Part shown: one piece after another, positions 8,776-17,697 of the stretch
How positions within the stretch are numbered: position 1 is the stretch's first letter
Layout of the letters: each line of letters opens with the position of its first letter
Position numbers and translations under genes: made by a program
From: Acetivibrio cellulolyticus CD2
Lineage (GTDB): Bacteria > Bacillota > Clostridia > Acetivibrionales > Acetivibrionaceae
DNA: 64,000 nucleotides
NCBI RefSeq assembly: GCF_000179595.2
Contig: NZ_JH556659.1
Span: 99,456-163,455 of the forward strand
Reading direction: 5' to 3'
Notes under the pieces: generated by a model
The model's database searches: none
The model's input: only the letters and a program-made list of their open reading frames with translations
Told to the model about the DNA's origin: nothing

Positions 8776-8980
8776 AAAAATTATTTGGTGTTATTTGGAG
8801 GGGCATATCCGTATAGGACTGCTTGGCTTGTTTGTGATAAAGCATTTTCATTTCTAATTATAGTCATATCCTATACTTGATGCTGAAATGGCATTTTTAA
8901 AAAACTTGATATAAGGTTTTAGTGTGAAATTCTATTTCATGCTTTTACCGTAAAAGACCCATAAAGACCCATGTAATAGT
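8776..8980. other. Intergenic DNA downstream of the ISAs1 remnant
   Basis: No gene seen. It holds a short tandem repeat, aaagacccat twice, at about 8954-8973. The promoter for the next gene follows. Confidence 0.4.
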
Positions 8981-8981
8981 A

Positions 8982-9010
8982 TTGAATTATTACATTATTT
9001 ATGATATAAT
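8982..9010 (+). promoter_or_regulatory. Promoter upstream of the sugar-binding lipoprotein gene
   Basis: TTGAAT (8982-8987), a 17-bp spacer and TATAAT (9005-9010). It leaves a leader of about 125 nt before the ATG at 9142. Confidence 0.65.
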
Positions 9011-9141
9011 TAGCTTATACAAATAGAAAGGTCGTTATTCTAAATCAGTTCTATTCTGTATTCGTCTTATCTTCTTTTATTCTGCTGTTCCAGTTTCAAT
9101 TTCCATGATGTAAGATTCTACAATAATCCAGGAGGGGTTTT

Positions 9142-10551
9142 ATGTTGAGAAAATGGATTTCAATGACGTTGGCAAGTTTTATGGTATTTTCTTTATTATC
9201 AGGCTGTGTAAAAAGCAGTGAAGCTAAAAACACCGATGCTACAAGCAAAGAAAATATACAGTCACAAAACACCCCAGAGTCAACCCAAATACCTGATTTA
9301 AATGGAGCTGTTATTAAGATTGTAACACAGGGGTATGATCTGATTCCAACTGGTGGAAATGAAACTGGGGATTTAAATGTAAGATGGTTTGAAGATATTC
9401 AAAAAAAATATAACTGTAAAATTGAAATTAGCAAAAATGAAGTAAGCGATGAATTCATTTTAGATTTGGAATCAGCAGTAGCAGCCAATCAAAAATATGC
9501 AGATTTTATATGTGTTCAGACAGATATATTTTTTGAAGCTGCACTTAGAGACCTCTTAGAATCTTGGGATGGGGTGGCGGACACTTCCAGCTCAAAGCTT
9601 ATACATAACTATAATAAGGATTATGCACAGTCAGGATTGTTTGATGGGAAATTATACCATATAGCAATAGCTGATACTGTAAAGGCTTCAGATGTTATCT
9701 ATTTTAATAAAACTATTTTCAAAAAGTATGGTATTGAATCGCCCTATGATCTGGTGAGGAAAAATCAATGGAATTGGGAAAACTTCCGCAAAATTGCAAA
9801 GCAAGCTACGATCGACACAGATAATGATGGAGTGACTGATATCTGGGGAATTTCAAACCTTGGACATGCTGACCGTGTAGCAGGTTTCTATTTTGCAAAC
9901 AGAGCTACTTTAGTCCAAACCACTGAAAGTGGTAAAATAGAAGTTACTATTGATGATCCTGCATATATTGAAACTATGGAGTTCTTGAGGGATCTGGCAC
10001 AGGTTGATAAGTCCATGCAGATGACAGAGAAGGGACCATCGTGGAATGAAGGTGCTAAGTTGTTTGCTTCCGGAAAATGTGCAATGACAGCTCACAATTC
10101 TATGAGCAAAGGAATTAAGGAAGGATTTCAGGACGAGCTGGGCTGTGTTCCGTTCCCAATGGGGCCAAAAGCAACAACTTACACAGGAGGCACTCCATTC
10201 ATGTATGGATTTATGATTCCAAAGAATGTTGATAATTTAGAGGATAAAGCTATTGTGTTGCTGGACTGGATTACCAATAATCCATACTTAACTAAAGAAG
10301 AGAATGACACACGTCGTTATAATGACGTTGCACTATATGGCAGTGACTTGGATATAGTTGATATGTTTAAGATTATTGACAATCAGGATATGCTTTTTGA
10401 GTTCTCCAGACCGTTAAGTAGCGTTGAAGGGTTTTATGACACCACATTTAATGTTATTTCCGGGAAACTGACTGTACAAGAAGCTATTAAGACACAAAAG
10501 GCTCGATATCAGTCAAAGATTAATGAATTGTATTCAAACAGAAATAAATAG
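9142..10551 (+). CDS. Orphan ABC-type extracellular solute-binding lipoprotein (family 1)
   Basis: 469 residues with a lipoprotein signal: basic N-terminus, hydrophobic core and lipobox LSGC with Cys22 as the lipid site. The mature part is a family 1 (maltose/oligosaccharide type) periplasmic-binding fold: YFNKTIFKKYGIESP, then NQWNWENFRKIAKQAT, later LFASGKCAMTAHN. It would sit on the outer face of the membrane and bind a sugar or oligosaccharide. There are no permease or ATPase genes on either side. The next gene is a chemoreceptor, so the protein may feed ligand to sensing rather than uptake. The RBS is aggagggg. Confidence 0.88.
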   Translation: MLRKWISMTLASFMVFSLLSGCVKSSEAKNTDATSKENIQSQNTPESTQIPDLNGAVIKIVTQGYDLIPTGGNETGDLNVRWFEDIQKKYNCKIEISKNEVSDEFILDLESAVAANQKYADFICVQTDIFFEAALRDLLESWDGVADTSSSKLIHNYNKDYAQSGLFDGKLYHIAIADTVKASDVIYFNKTIFKKYGIESPYDLVRKNQWNWENFRKIAKQATIDTDNDGVTDIWGISNLGHADRVAGFYFANRATLVQTTESGKIEVTIDDPAYIETMEFLRDLAQVDKSMQMTEKGPSWNEGAKLFASGKCAMTAHNSMSKGIKEGFQDELGCVPFPMGPKATTYTGGTPFMYGFMIPKNVDNLEDKAIVLLDWITNNPYLTKEENDTRRYNDVALYGSDLDIVDMFKIIDNQDMLFEFSRPLSSVEGFYDTTFNVISGKLTVQEAIKTQKARYQSKINELYSNRNK

Positions 10552-10597
10552 GTAAATTTAATTATAAATTAAGGGGTTATATTACTTTCGCAAAATG

Positions 10598-10708
10598 ACG
10601 ATAACTAGTATATGATTATCTGAGTTTTGTGCAGACACCGGAGTTATTTTATTTGTAGAATGACTATGGGTAGAGCACATTATTTGATGATATTTTACTA
10701 GTTATCGT
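10598..10708. repeat. 111-bp element bounded by 13-bp perfect inverted repeats
   Basis: ACGATAACTAGTA at 10598-10610 is exactly inverted as TACTAGTTATCGT at 10696-10708. Inside, TTGTGC (near 10626) and GCACA (near 10677) can pair, so the RNA would fold into a long stem with an internal loop containing gacaccggag. The element lies between the binding-protein gene and the chemoreceptor gene. It could be an untranslated structured RNA, a regulatory leader or a small MITE. No T-run follows, so it is not a plain terminator. Confidence 0.6.
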
Positions 10709-10867
10709 ACTTTTGTTGATAAGCATAGATGATGCATACATTAGTAATTTCGTATACAAAATATTTTGATATATAAGATTTACTTATGCGGAAACTGTTA
10801 TTTTTCTAAGTCAATATAAGAGGAGAATTATTTGTTTATAGTTTAATCAAAATGGGGGAAAATAAAC

Positions 10868-12949
10868 ATGAATAGTCCCATAGTATTGGCACATAAACTC
10901 CTTATAAAATTATTTACCGGATCATTGAAGCTGCTGAGAGCCACAAAGATACAGGTAAGGATAGTGGCATCACTGCTGCTGATATCTGTTTTGCCTCTTC
11001 TTTTGACAAGTGTAATTTCCTACACAAAATCAGTAAATGCTCTGGAAACCAAAATTAGTTCATCTACTGTTGAATTGGCTACTCAGCTGGGAAACAATAT
11101 TGGTAATGTAGTTAATAATTACGAAAACAATCTTACAGAATTTGCCTATAACCAAATGATTGCAAAGAGCTTAGAAAATTGGGATTATATAAGTGAAGAT
11201 GATCAAAAAGCCGTAATCCAGCAAATTGTTAGTATTACAACAGCTAAATTTGTACGGAATAAGGATATTAAATATATTTCAATTAGAAGTGGTACAAAAG
11301 AGCTGTGGAGTTATGGAAAATATCCTTTTAATCCGCAGGATGGATATATAGTGGATAAAGCAGTACCTGTAAGTGATGGCCTGACTGAATGGTTTATATA
11401 TGACCAACATATTATTATAAATCGGAACATTGGTTCGCAGTCAGTCCAGAAAATCGGAACAGATACAAAAACTTATGTAGGAAACGTATGGATGGCAGTT
11501 GAGGAAAAAGTATTGGTTGATATTTATAAAAATTCAATTGTTGAACCTGATTCGATCGGTTTAATTTTATCTTCTGATGGTTTGGTTGTTTCTAGTGGAA
11601 TTTCAGATCAAGTCGGAAAAAAATACTTTGAAGGAAAATTAATTGGACATATAAAAGATAGTGAGAAAGCAGGAAAAAGTTCTTTTGCTGCCGATATCGG
11701 ATCTAGGGCTTACTATGTGGTATTTTGTAAAGTTCCGGATACTAATTGGTATATAATTAATGCCCTGCCTCAATCCTATATCAAAGGTACGTCAATTGAA
11801 ATCAGGAATATGATACTGTTTTTATCTGTTATATGTTTATTCTTTGCATTTATAATTTCATACCTTATAGCTGAGAGCATATGGGTGCCTTTAAAAAAAT
11901 TAATTGCTGCTATGAAAGAGGTAAAGAGCGGCAACCTTGTTGTTGATTTATTTGATGCCGAAAAAGATGAAATCGGGCAGGTAACAAGATACTTCACAGA
12001 TATGATAACCGAAGTAAAGAGGGTGGTTTTAGATGTTTATTCTTCAGCGGGTAATGTGAACAACATTGCAGGAAATGTATCGCATTCTTCCAAGCAGCTA
12101 AACTCAACAATAGAGCAAATCTCACTATCGTCCAAACATTTGGCGTGTGGTGCTACAAATCAAGCTACTAATATATCACAGGGAGTAGACAATATGAATG
12201 GTTTGTCTGATTGTATCAGCAGAGTTGAAGAGAATATTGAATCTGTTATAAATGTGGTAGCGGATTCAAAGAATCTAAGTCAGAATGCTCTCGAGGTTGT
12301 TTATCATTTAAATAAGAGGACAGAAGAATCAGATAAGGCTTCACGGAAGATAGTAGAGGACATAAATAGTCTTATGCAGGACATGTCAGACATTAAGACT
12401 ATTATAAAAATTATTGCAACAATTGCAGAGAAGACAAACTTGTTGTCGTTAAATGCGAGCATTGAGGCGGCAAAAGCAGGCGAAGCGGGTAAGGGTTTTG
12501 GAGTTGTCGCACAGGAGGTTAAAAAACTAGCTTATCAGTCAAAAGAGGCTTCGAAAAAAATAAATAATATTCTTAGCGTAATCCAGGAAAAAACACAGCA
12601 GACAGTTTATACAGCAAATATTGTAGGAGAAGCAATAAAACAGCAAAAGTTTGCAGTAAATGAAACTGACAAGTCTTTTAAAACAATTTATATGTGCATG
12701 GATGGAATAAAGCAGCGCATGGATGGAATTGAAACTGCAGCTGAAGAAATGCTGGTATTTAGGGATAGCTCAATTAACACCATGCAGATGATATCATCAG
12801 TATCGGAAGATACAGTAGCAATGTCCGAAGAGTTAGCAGCAAGTGCCTATGATCAGATGTCAGGTAGTGAGGAACTCGCGAAGCTGTCAAAGGAAATGTA
12901 TATAATGGCACAAAGGCTTAGCGATGCCGTAGCAATATTTAAAGTGTGA
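10868..12949 (+). CDS. Methyl-accepting chemotaxis protein
   Basis: 693 residues. TM1 is at about 32-51, an extracytoplasmic sensor of the dCache type spans about 55-312, TM2 is at about 314-337, HAMP at about 338-390, and a long signalling coiled coil fills the rest. The hairpin tip is at about 521-552 (EKTNLLSLNASIEAAKAGE, then GKGFGVVAQEVKKLA), the CheA/CheW contact region. Located directly after an orphan sugar-binding lipoprotein, it could sense sugar either directly or through that protein. The RBS is tggggg before the ATG at 10868. No CheW-binding pentapeptide is seen at the C-terminus. Confidence 0.92.
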   Translation: MNSPIVLAHKLLIKLFTGSLKLLRATKIQVRIVASLLLISVLPLLLTSVISYTKSVNALETKISSSTVELATQLGNNIGNVVNNYENNLTEFAYNQMIAKSLENWDYISEDDQKAVIQQIVSITTAKFVRNKDIKYISIRSGTKELWSYGKYPFNPQDGYIVDKAVPVSDGLTEWFIYDQHIIINRNIGSQSVQKIGTDTKTYVGNVWMAVEEKVLVDIYKNSIVEPDSIGLILSSDGLVVSSGISDQVGKKYFEGKLIGHIKDSEKAGKSSFAADIGSRAYYVVFCKVPDTNWYIINALPQSYIKGTSIEIRNMILFLSVICLFFAFIISYLIAESIWVPLKKLIAAMKEVKSGNLVVDLFDAEKDEIGQVTRYFTDMITEVKRVVLDVYSSAGNVNNIAGNVSHSSKQLNSTIEQISLSSKHLACGATNQATNISQGVDNMNGLSDCISRVEENIESVINVVADSKNLSQNALEVVYHLNKRTEESDKASRKIVEDINSLMQDMSDIKTIIKIIATIAEKTNLLSLNASIEAAKAGEAGKGFGVVAQEVKKLAYQSKEASKKINNILSVIQEKTQQTVYTANIVGEAIKQQKFAVNETDKSFKTIYMCMDGIKQRMDGIETAAEEMLVFRDSSINTMQMISSVSEDTVAMSEELAASAYDQMSGSEELAKLSKEMYIMAQRLSDAVAIFKV

Positions 12950-13019
12950 AAATTCTCTTTTTCAAAACCAAGTACACCCCTTTGTTTTAATCTTTCAAAG
13001 CCCTACTATAACCCCCGCA

Positions 13020-13930
13020 TAGGAATAGGTAAGGTTTTGACGTAATAGCCACCTTTTCCCCTCCTCCAAACCGGACAGGAAACTTTCACTTCATCCGGCT
13101 TTCCAAGAAACCAACCTACTTGCCTTCCCCGGCTTTCGACTTCCTTCTACCTCACGATAGTTGGATGCTTCAGTTTAAAACTTTAAGCTTTTTCTGGTAT
13201 TTTAGAATCTTCAATTTCATTTTTGAGTTTATTCCTTGTGGTATCTCTCCACTTTGTACTATCTTTAGACAATTATAACAAAACCCCATGCTGAATTTGG
13301 AACCTTGTTTATTTTATCAAGGGGTAATGCTAGCAGTTCATAGCCGAGAAATTTAACTCTGTTTTCTTCAAGGCTTGTTATCAATGTCTTTTCTTTGGAA
13401 AGGTTTAATTTCAACCTATATTTGTAGTACTTTTGCAAGTATTTCAATATTCGAGTTGCTTCATTTATCATCGTGGTCATTATTAACCAATCATCACAAT
13501 ACCGTATCAAACACTTTGGAACTATACCTTTTCTTTTCAGGGCTCTTCTGGAATAGTCTTCTTTCTTATGTTTTGATTTTGGATGATGATACATCCTTCC
13601 AAGCATCCAGTCAAAATCATTAAGGTATACATTGGCAAGTAATGGGGATATGCATCCACCTTGGACTGTTCCCTTTTCTGTTTGGAACTTCTCTTTATCG
13701 TATACATAACCGGCAATTAGCATTTTCTTAATCATTTCGATTATTCTTTTATCCTTTACACCTATCCTATATAGCTTTCTTAGAAGTATCCTGTGATTGA
13801 TGTTGTAAAATATCCTTCAATGCCTCCTTCTATATCTATTATCGGCTTTTGTGGTGTCTTGAGGTTTATGAGTGTTTTTGCAAATGTCATTGCATGGAAT
13901 GAGAGACAAACTTCGTTTACTAACAAACAG
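13020..13930 (-). mobile_element. Group II intron remnant, minus strand (3' part)
   Basis: Read on the minus strand, the order is: 5'-truncated reverse transcriptase (13930-13265), a degenerate stretch, then a domain V/VI-like RNA end. The domain V part reads aaagccggatgaagtgaaag with tcctgtccggttt closing the hairpin (about 13070-13106), followed by a domain VI-like stem ending near 13020. The 5' half of the intron and the start of the RT are missing. It therefore cannot splice or retrohome alone. Confidence 0.75.
13265..13930 (-). pseudogene. Group II intron reverse transcriptase fragment
   Basis: The main open part (13735-13265) holds RT core motifs: GTVQGGCISPLLANVYLND, then LIRYCDDWLI with the catalytic YxDD box, then LSKEKTLI and KFLGYELL. 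Upstream, a frameshift near 13800 separates it from the preceding piece, which continues in another frame as NINHRILLRKLYRIGVKDK. The finger region before it and the C-terminal maturase domain are absent. Non-functional. Confidence 0.88.
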
Positions 13931-13939
13931 AAATAATGG

Positions 13940-14281
13940 TTGGGGAATGATTACCGAATACAAAAACTTAAGGAGTTTGTTAGAGGATGGATTAACTACT
14001 TTAGTGAGGCGGAGATGAAGAAATTAGTAGGAGAAACTGACGAATGGCTACGAAGAAGAATTAGGGCTATCTATTGGAAACAATGGAAGAAGGTTAAAAC
14101 GAGGTATCGCATGCTGAAAGCGTTGAAACTACCAGAAGGTAAGGTGCACGAAATGGCAAACTGTCGCAAGGGTTGTTGGAGAGCGGCGAAGATGCTAAAC
14201 GGTGCACTAACAAATAAAATAATAGCCAGATTGGGGTATATCACCATGTCTGACTATTATCTGAAAATCTGTGAAAACTGA
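13940..14281 (+). pseudogene. Group II intron maturase domain fragment (plus strand)
   Basis: 113 residues of the group II intron maturase-specific (GIIM) domain: QKLKEFVRGWINYF, DEWLRRRIRAIYWKQWKK, then ANCRKGCWRAA, ending IARLGYITMSDYYLK. This is the C-terminal ~110 residues of an intron-encoded protein of about 450-600 residues. The RT domain that should precede it is missing; instead the sequence meets the opposite-strand RT remnant at about 13930. The ATG at 13940 is probably fortuitous. Confidence 0.88.
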
Positions 14282-14357
14282 AGAACCGCCGTATACCGAA
14301 CGGTACGTGCGGTGTGGGAGGTCGGCTAATCAATTAATGGTTAGCCTCCTACCCGAT
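14282..14357 (+). ncRNA. Group II intron domain V/VI, plus-strand remnant
   Basis: Directly after the maturase fragment comes agaaccgccgtataccgaac followed by ggtacgtgcggt, a domain V-type hairpin, then a stem (tcggctaatcaa against ttggttagcc-like sequence) fitting domain VI. This places the intron 3' end near 14357. It belongs to the same truncated intron as the maturase fragment. Confidence 0.7.
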
Positions 14358-14624
14358 CAAATAATTCATACTTGCCAATATATATAATAATTTAATATAA
14401 ATCTGTAATTTTTGCTGTTAGTCTAAGATTATTCCACTATTTAAATACAAATGTTATGATATATAATATAAATGATTTTAATCAATCTTATCTATATAAA
14501 CCATCTTAAAGCTCTACTATGAACTAATAATCGCCATAATTAATATAAATCACATAACCTAATCAATACTAATATAAAAAAAGGTTTTAGCCAAAAAAAA
14601 TTATTATTTAAGGAGGGAAAGATC
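14358..14624. other. AT-rich upstream region of the dockerin protein gene
   Basis: Strongly AT-rich (runs such as gatatataatataaatg near 14457) with no coding sequence. It must carry the promoter of the gene at 14625, but no -35/-10 pair stands out clearly enough to name. Confidence 0.4.
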
Positions 14625-15968
14625 ATGAAGAAAACTGCTTTAATTCTTGTCTGTGTTTTATTGATCCAAATAGCGGGCTTAAGTGCTTACGCAGAGGTAC
14701 TTGAAAAGCCTATAAATGAATGGAATGTGTACGTATCTGCATTGCATAATGTACCTGAAGGCTCTCACTATATGGCCTATATCGAAAATACCTCAATAAC
14801 ACCCGGAGGTCTTTATGAGCCGCAAACTTTGCAGCTCCGCTATTTCTTTACCTTGGATGAAGCTAATGCTAATGACCTAGTAATGCTGCCTCATAACAGA
14901 ACTGATAATGGAGAGATAACCGGAAGTGGTCCTGATGTTTGGGATAAGGAGAATAAAGTATATTATTATACTTTTGAGGTTACGTCTGCATGGAAGGATC
15001 CCGAACCTAAAGAAAATAAGTATTGTCATATCGATGCAATGTTTAATATTATGTGTGGAACCGCCACCTGGAATCCAATGAATGATTGGTCATTGCAGGA
15101 TATTAGTGAAGACAATACTAAAGTAATAAATGTTAATCAACCTTTATTGGCATATTATGCACCAAACTTTGTATTGTACGATACAAGCGGTAATAAGTTA
15201 TTTGGAAATGAACCTCCAAAGCCATCTGTTAAAGGGGAGTGGAGAGTATATACAGTGCCGCTTCATATGATACCTGAAGGATCTTCATTCATGACATACA
15301 TAGAAAACACATCTAAATTGGCAGGAGGGGTTTATGAGCCCCAATCCTTGAAACTCCGCTACTTTTTTACTCTCGATGAAGAAAACGCAAATAACTTGAT
15401 TATGCGTGCACACGAAAGACTGGATTGTGGAGAGATTGTCGGAAGTGGTCCTGATGTTTGGGATGAAGAAAATAAGGTTTATTATTATACATTCGATTTA
15501 ACTTCCGATTGGAAACAGCCTTATTTACCTGAAAATAAATATTGCCATATTGATGCTTTATTTTCTATTATAGGTGGAACAGCGACTTGGAATCCAATGA
15601 ATGACTGGTCATGCAAGAGTATTGATGAGAGCAACAAAATAAAAATGGATGAGTATGGCCCAGAGGCATACTACGCACCTGATTTTGTGCTTTACGATAG
15701 TAACGGTAAGAAGCTTTACGGAAATGAACCTCCCAAGGAAGAAGCGAGCAATGCTCTATGTGGTGATATTTCTGCAGATGGTAAAATAGATGTAATAGAC
15801 TTGGCTCTAATTAAAAAGCATTTGCTTGGATTGATCATATTAAAACCTTCTGAATGCAATGCAGGGGACTTAAACGAAGATGGTAAGGTAGACTCAATAG
15901 ACTTCGGTCTGATGAAAGAATATTTGCTGGGAAAGTTAAGTGCACTTCCAGTTGTAAATCAGATTTAA
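14625..15968 (+). CDS. Secreted dockerin protein with two CBM3-like modules
   Basis: 447 residues. Signal peptide 1-23 (ending AYA). Two homologous ~165-residue modules (about 33-197 and 205-372) each read W-N/R-VY, then PEG, YIENTS, LRYFFTLDE, SGPDVWD, TATWNPMNDWS and finish YAPxFVLYD...LxGNEPP. The LRYFFTLDE strand, NDWS motif and closing LYD...GNEP resemble CBM3 (LRYYYT, NDYS, VWGxEP), but the modules are diverged. A type I dockerin follows (about 379-440, repeats DISADGKIDVIDLALIKKHL and DLNEDGKVDSIDFGLMKEYL). No catalytic domain is present, so it is probably a cellulosome-bound binding or accessory subunit. The RBS is aaggaggg. Module identity is inference. Confidence 0.85.
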   Translation: MKKTALILVCVLLIQIAGLSAYAEVLEKPINEWNVYVSALHNVPEGSHYMAYIENTSITPGGLYEPQTLQLRYFFTLDEANANDLVMLPHNRTDNGEITGSGPDVWDKENKVYYYTFEVTSAWKDPEPKENKYCHIDAMFNIMCGTATWNPMNDWSLQDISEDNTKVINVNQPLLAYYAPNFVLYDTSGNKLFGNEPPKPSVKGEWRVYTVPLHMIPEGSSFMTYIENTSKLAGGVYEPQSLKLRYFFTLDEENANNLIMRAHERLDCGEIVGSGPDVWDEENKVYYYTFDLTSDWKQPYLPENKYCHIDALFSIIGGTATWNPMNDWSCKSIDESNKIKMDEYGPEAYYAPDFVLYDSNGKKLYGNEPPKEEASNALCGDISADGKIDVIDLALIKKHLLGLIILKPSECNAGDLNEDGKVDSIDFGLMKEYLLGKLSALPVVNQI

Positions 15969-15999
15969 ATAAATGATTTGAGAAGCAGAACAATTAAAG

Positions 16000-16034
16000 A
16001 CTGTCTGATCAATTAAAATGGTCAGGCAGTTTTT
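16000..16034 (+). terminator. Rho-independent terminator after the dockerin gene
   Basis: actgtctgatc (16000-16010) pairs with ggtcaggcagt (16020-16030) with one G-U pair, followed by a short T-run (16030-16034). Confidence 0.75.
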
Positions 16035-16075
16035 AATTGTTTTCAGCATAAAAGTTTGCTAGAAAGACAAATTTT

Positions 16076-16104
16076 TTGACAAGTGCGCTAAGCATTGATA
16101 AAAT
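16076..16104 (+). promoter_or_regulatory. Promoter of the MFS pump leader
   Basis: TTGACA (16076-16081), a 17-bp spacer and TAAAAT (16099-16104). Transcription would start near 16111, giving a leader of about 265 nt before the pump gene. The leader contains two early hairpins (GTATC-aatag-GATAC near 16107-16121, and CATACC-gtcttat-GGTATG at 16160-16178) and the attenuator described next. Confidence 0.7.
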
Positions 16105-16246
16105 TAGTATCAATAGGATACGCATGAGGGAGTATCAAGCGTATAACATAGCAAATCAACATACCGTCTTATGGTATGACTTGTTTTAAATTGCGAGACT
16201 GTCATTTTTAAATGCAGAGTAAAAAATGAAATTAGGAGGTAAAAGT

Positions 16247-16285
16247 ATGATTTTGACTATTGCAAAAGCTCCATGCAAGGTTTGA
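16247..16285 (+). CDS. 12-residue leader peptide of the MFS pump attenuator
   Basis: ATG ATT TTG ... GTT TGA encodes MILTIAKAPCKV. It is preceded at ideal distance by a near-perfect RBS (aggaggt, 16234-16240). Its stop codon lies in the first arm of the downstream terminator. This is the arrangement of leader peptides that control antibiotic-resistance genes by ribosome stalling. Too short for homology evidence; the call rests on RBS quality and position. Confidence 0.7.
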   Translation: MILTIAKAPCKV

Positions 16286-16338
16286 GGACGATGCATGGGA
16301 AGTAGGGACTTAATCCCGAGTCCTCAGACTTTGCTTTT
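16271..16338 (+). promoter_or_regulatory. Transcription attenuator (competing hairpins) before the MFS pump
   Basis: Hairpin A pairs CCATGCA (16271-16277, within the leader peptide codons) with TGCATGG (16293-16299). Hairpin B pairs GAGGAC (16284-16289) with GTCCTC (16320-16325), enclosing a smaller ggga/tccc hairpin, and is followed by cagactttgcttttttg, a T-rich tail. The first arm of B lies in the loop of A, so the two compete. A ribosome held on the leader peptide would change which one forms and so allow read-through into the pump gene. The mechanism is inference from the layout. Confidence 0.68.
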
Positions 16339-16374
16339 TTGATTGAATAATTACAAAAAGGAGCAAAGTCATTA

Positions 16375-17697
16375 ATGAATAATTATATTAAAGGATTAAA
16401 AACATTTTTTATTTTATGGAGCACTCAGGCGCTGTCACATCTAGGAAGTGCTATGACAAATTTTGCGCTTGTAATCTGGCTGTATGAGAAGACCGGATCT
16501 GCGATTCAGACGGCACTTCTGTCAATATGTTCATATGCACCCTATGTTTTGATGAGTATTTTTGCCGGTGCGCTCACTGACAGGTGGGATAAGAAAAAGG
16601 TGATGCTGACCTGTGATACAATGGCAGCTGTTTGTACTGTTGTTGTGCTCATATTGCTGAAGGCTGATTTGCTTATGCCTTGGCATATGTATATGTTAAA
16701 TGCCATAAACGGTTTAATGAATACCGTTCAGCAGCCTGCAAGCGATGTGGCAATGACGCTTGTTACACCGAAAGAGCATTATCAGAAAACAAGCGGAATG
16801 CGGTCGTTTTCTAATTCAGTAGTCACGATTTTGACACCTGTGTTTGCAACTATGATTCTTTCCTTTGCGGGAATTGATGCGGTGATATGTGTAGATTTTA
16901 TAACGTTTTTAGTGGCGTTCTTAACGCTATTGCTATTTGTCCAAATTCCGGACATGAAAGAAGCTGATGAGGGTGCGGTAGATAATAAGGAGAGTCTTTT
17001 GAAATCAGTGGCAAGTGGGCTTCACTACCTGAATGAGAACAGGCTTATTCTATACCTCATCTTATTTTTAGCGGGTGTGAATCTGGTTGCATCTGCATTC
17101 GATGCTGTTTTACCGGCTATGATTCTTTCGAAGGAAAACGGCGGAAAGATGGTTTTAGGAGTGGTTAACGCCTTCGCAGGGATAGCGACTCTTATCGGGA
17201 GTATCATTGTTACATTTATACCTGCGCCGAAAAACAGGGTGCGCGTGATATACATTACAATGCTTATCTCCCTAAGTACAGAAAACTTTCTTTTGGCGTT
17301 TGGTCATTCGCCCTTAATTTGGTGCATTGGTCAGATTATCGGTTGGATTCTTGTGCCCTTGATGAGCGCGAATCTGGATGTGATTCTCCGAACTACTATC
17401 CCAACTAATTTGCAGGGGCGCGTGTTTTCCTGCAGGAATACGTTGCAGTTTTTCACTATACCCGTAGGTTTCCTTTTAGGAGGAATTTTGGTGGACAGTA
17501 TTTTCGAGCCATTGATGGAAAGAGAAGCGGAGGGGAGTTTTCTCACAGCACTCTTCGGTAGCGGGAAAGGCTCTGGTGCTGCATTTGTTTTCTTTATTCT
17601 GGGTATCGCTGGAACGGCAATCTGTTTGTTTTTCTGGCAGATACTGAAAAACAGACAGAACGAAGCGCCAGAAGAATCATTGAGCGAATTGAAGTAA
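16375..17697 (+). CDS. MFS drug efflux transporter (MefA-like MFS_3 type)
   Basis: 440 residues with 12 predicted membrane helices. The N-terminal half has the MFS loop motif GALTDRWDKKKVML (about 61-74), and the start FFILWSTQALSHLGSAM is typical of MefA/MFS_3 exporters. The second half has NLQGRVFSCRN, also family-typical. It probably exports a hydrophobic antibiotic, possibly a ribosome-targeting one, given the attenuator ahead of it. The substrate is not determinable. The start ATG has aaaggag upstream. Codon use is more GC-rich than its neighbours, which hints at acquisition. Confidence 0.88.
   Translation: MNNYIKGLKTFFILWSTQALSHLGSAMTNFALVIWLYEKTGSAIQTALLSICSYAPYVLMSIFAGALTDRWDKKKVMLTCDTMAAVCTVVVLILLKADLLMPWHMYMLNAINGLMNTVQQPASDVAMTLVTPKEHYQKTSGMRSFSNSVVTILTPVFATMILSFAGIDAVICVDFITFLVAFLTLLLFVQIPDMKEADEGAVDNKESLLKSVASGLHYLNENRLILYLILFLAGVNLVASAFDAVLPAMILSKENGGKMVLGVVNAFAGIATLIGSIIVTFIPAPKNRVRVIYITMLISLSTENFLLAFGHSPLIWCIGQIIGWILVPLMSANLDVILRTTIPTNLQGRVFSCRNTLQFFTIPVGFLLGGILVDSIFEPLMEREAEGSFLTALFGSGKGSGAAFVFFILGIAGTAICLFFWQILKNRQNEAPEESLSELK

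Noticed and set aside
16160-16178. Hairpin CATACC-gtcttat-GGTATG as a terminator or operator
   Set aside because: Short stem without T-run inside the pump leader; kept only as part of the leader description.
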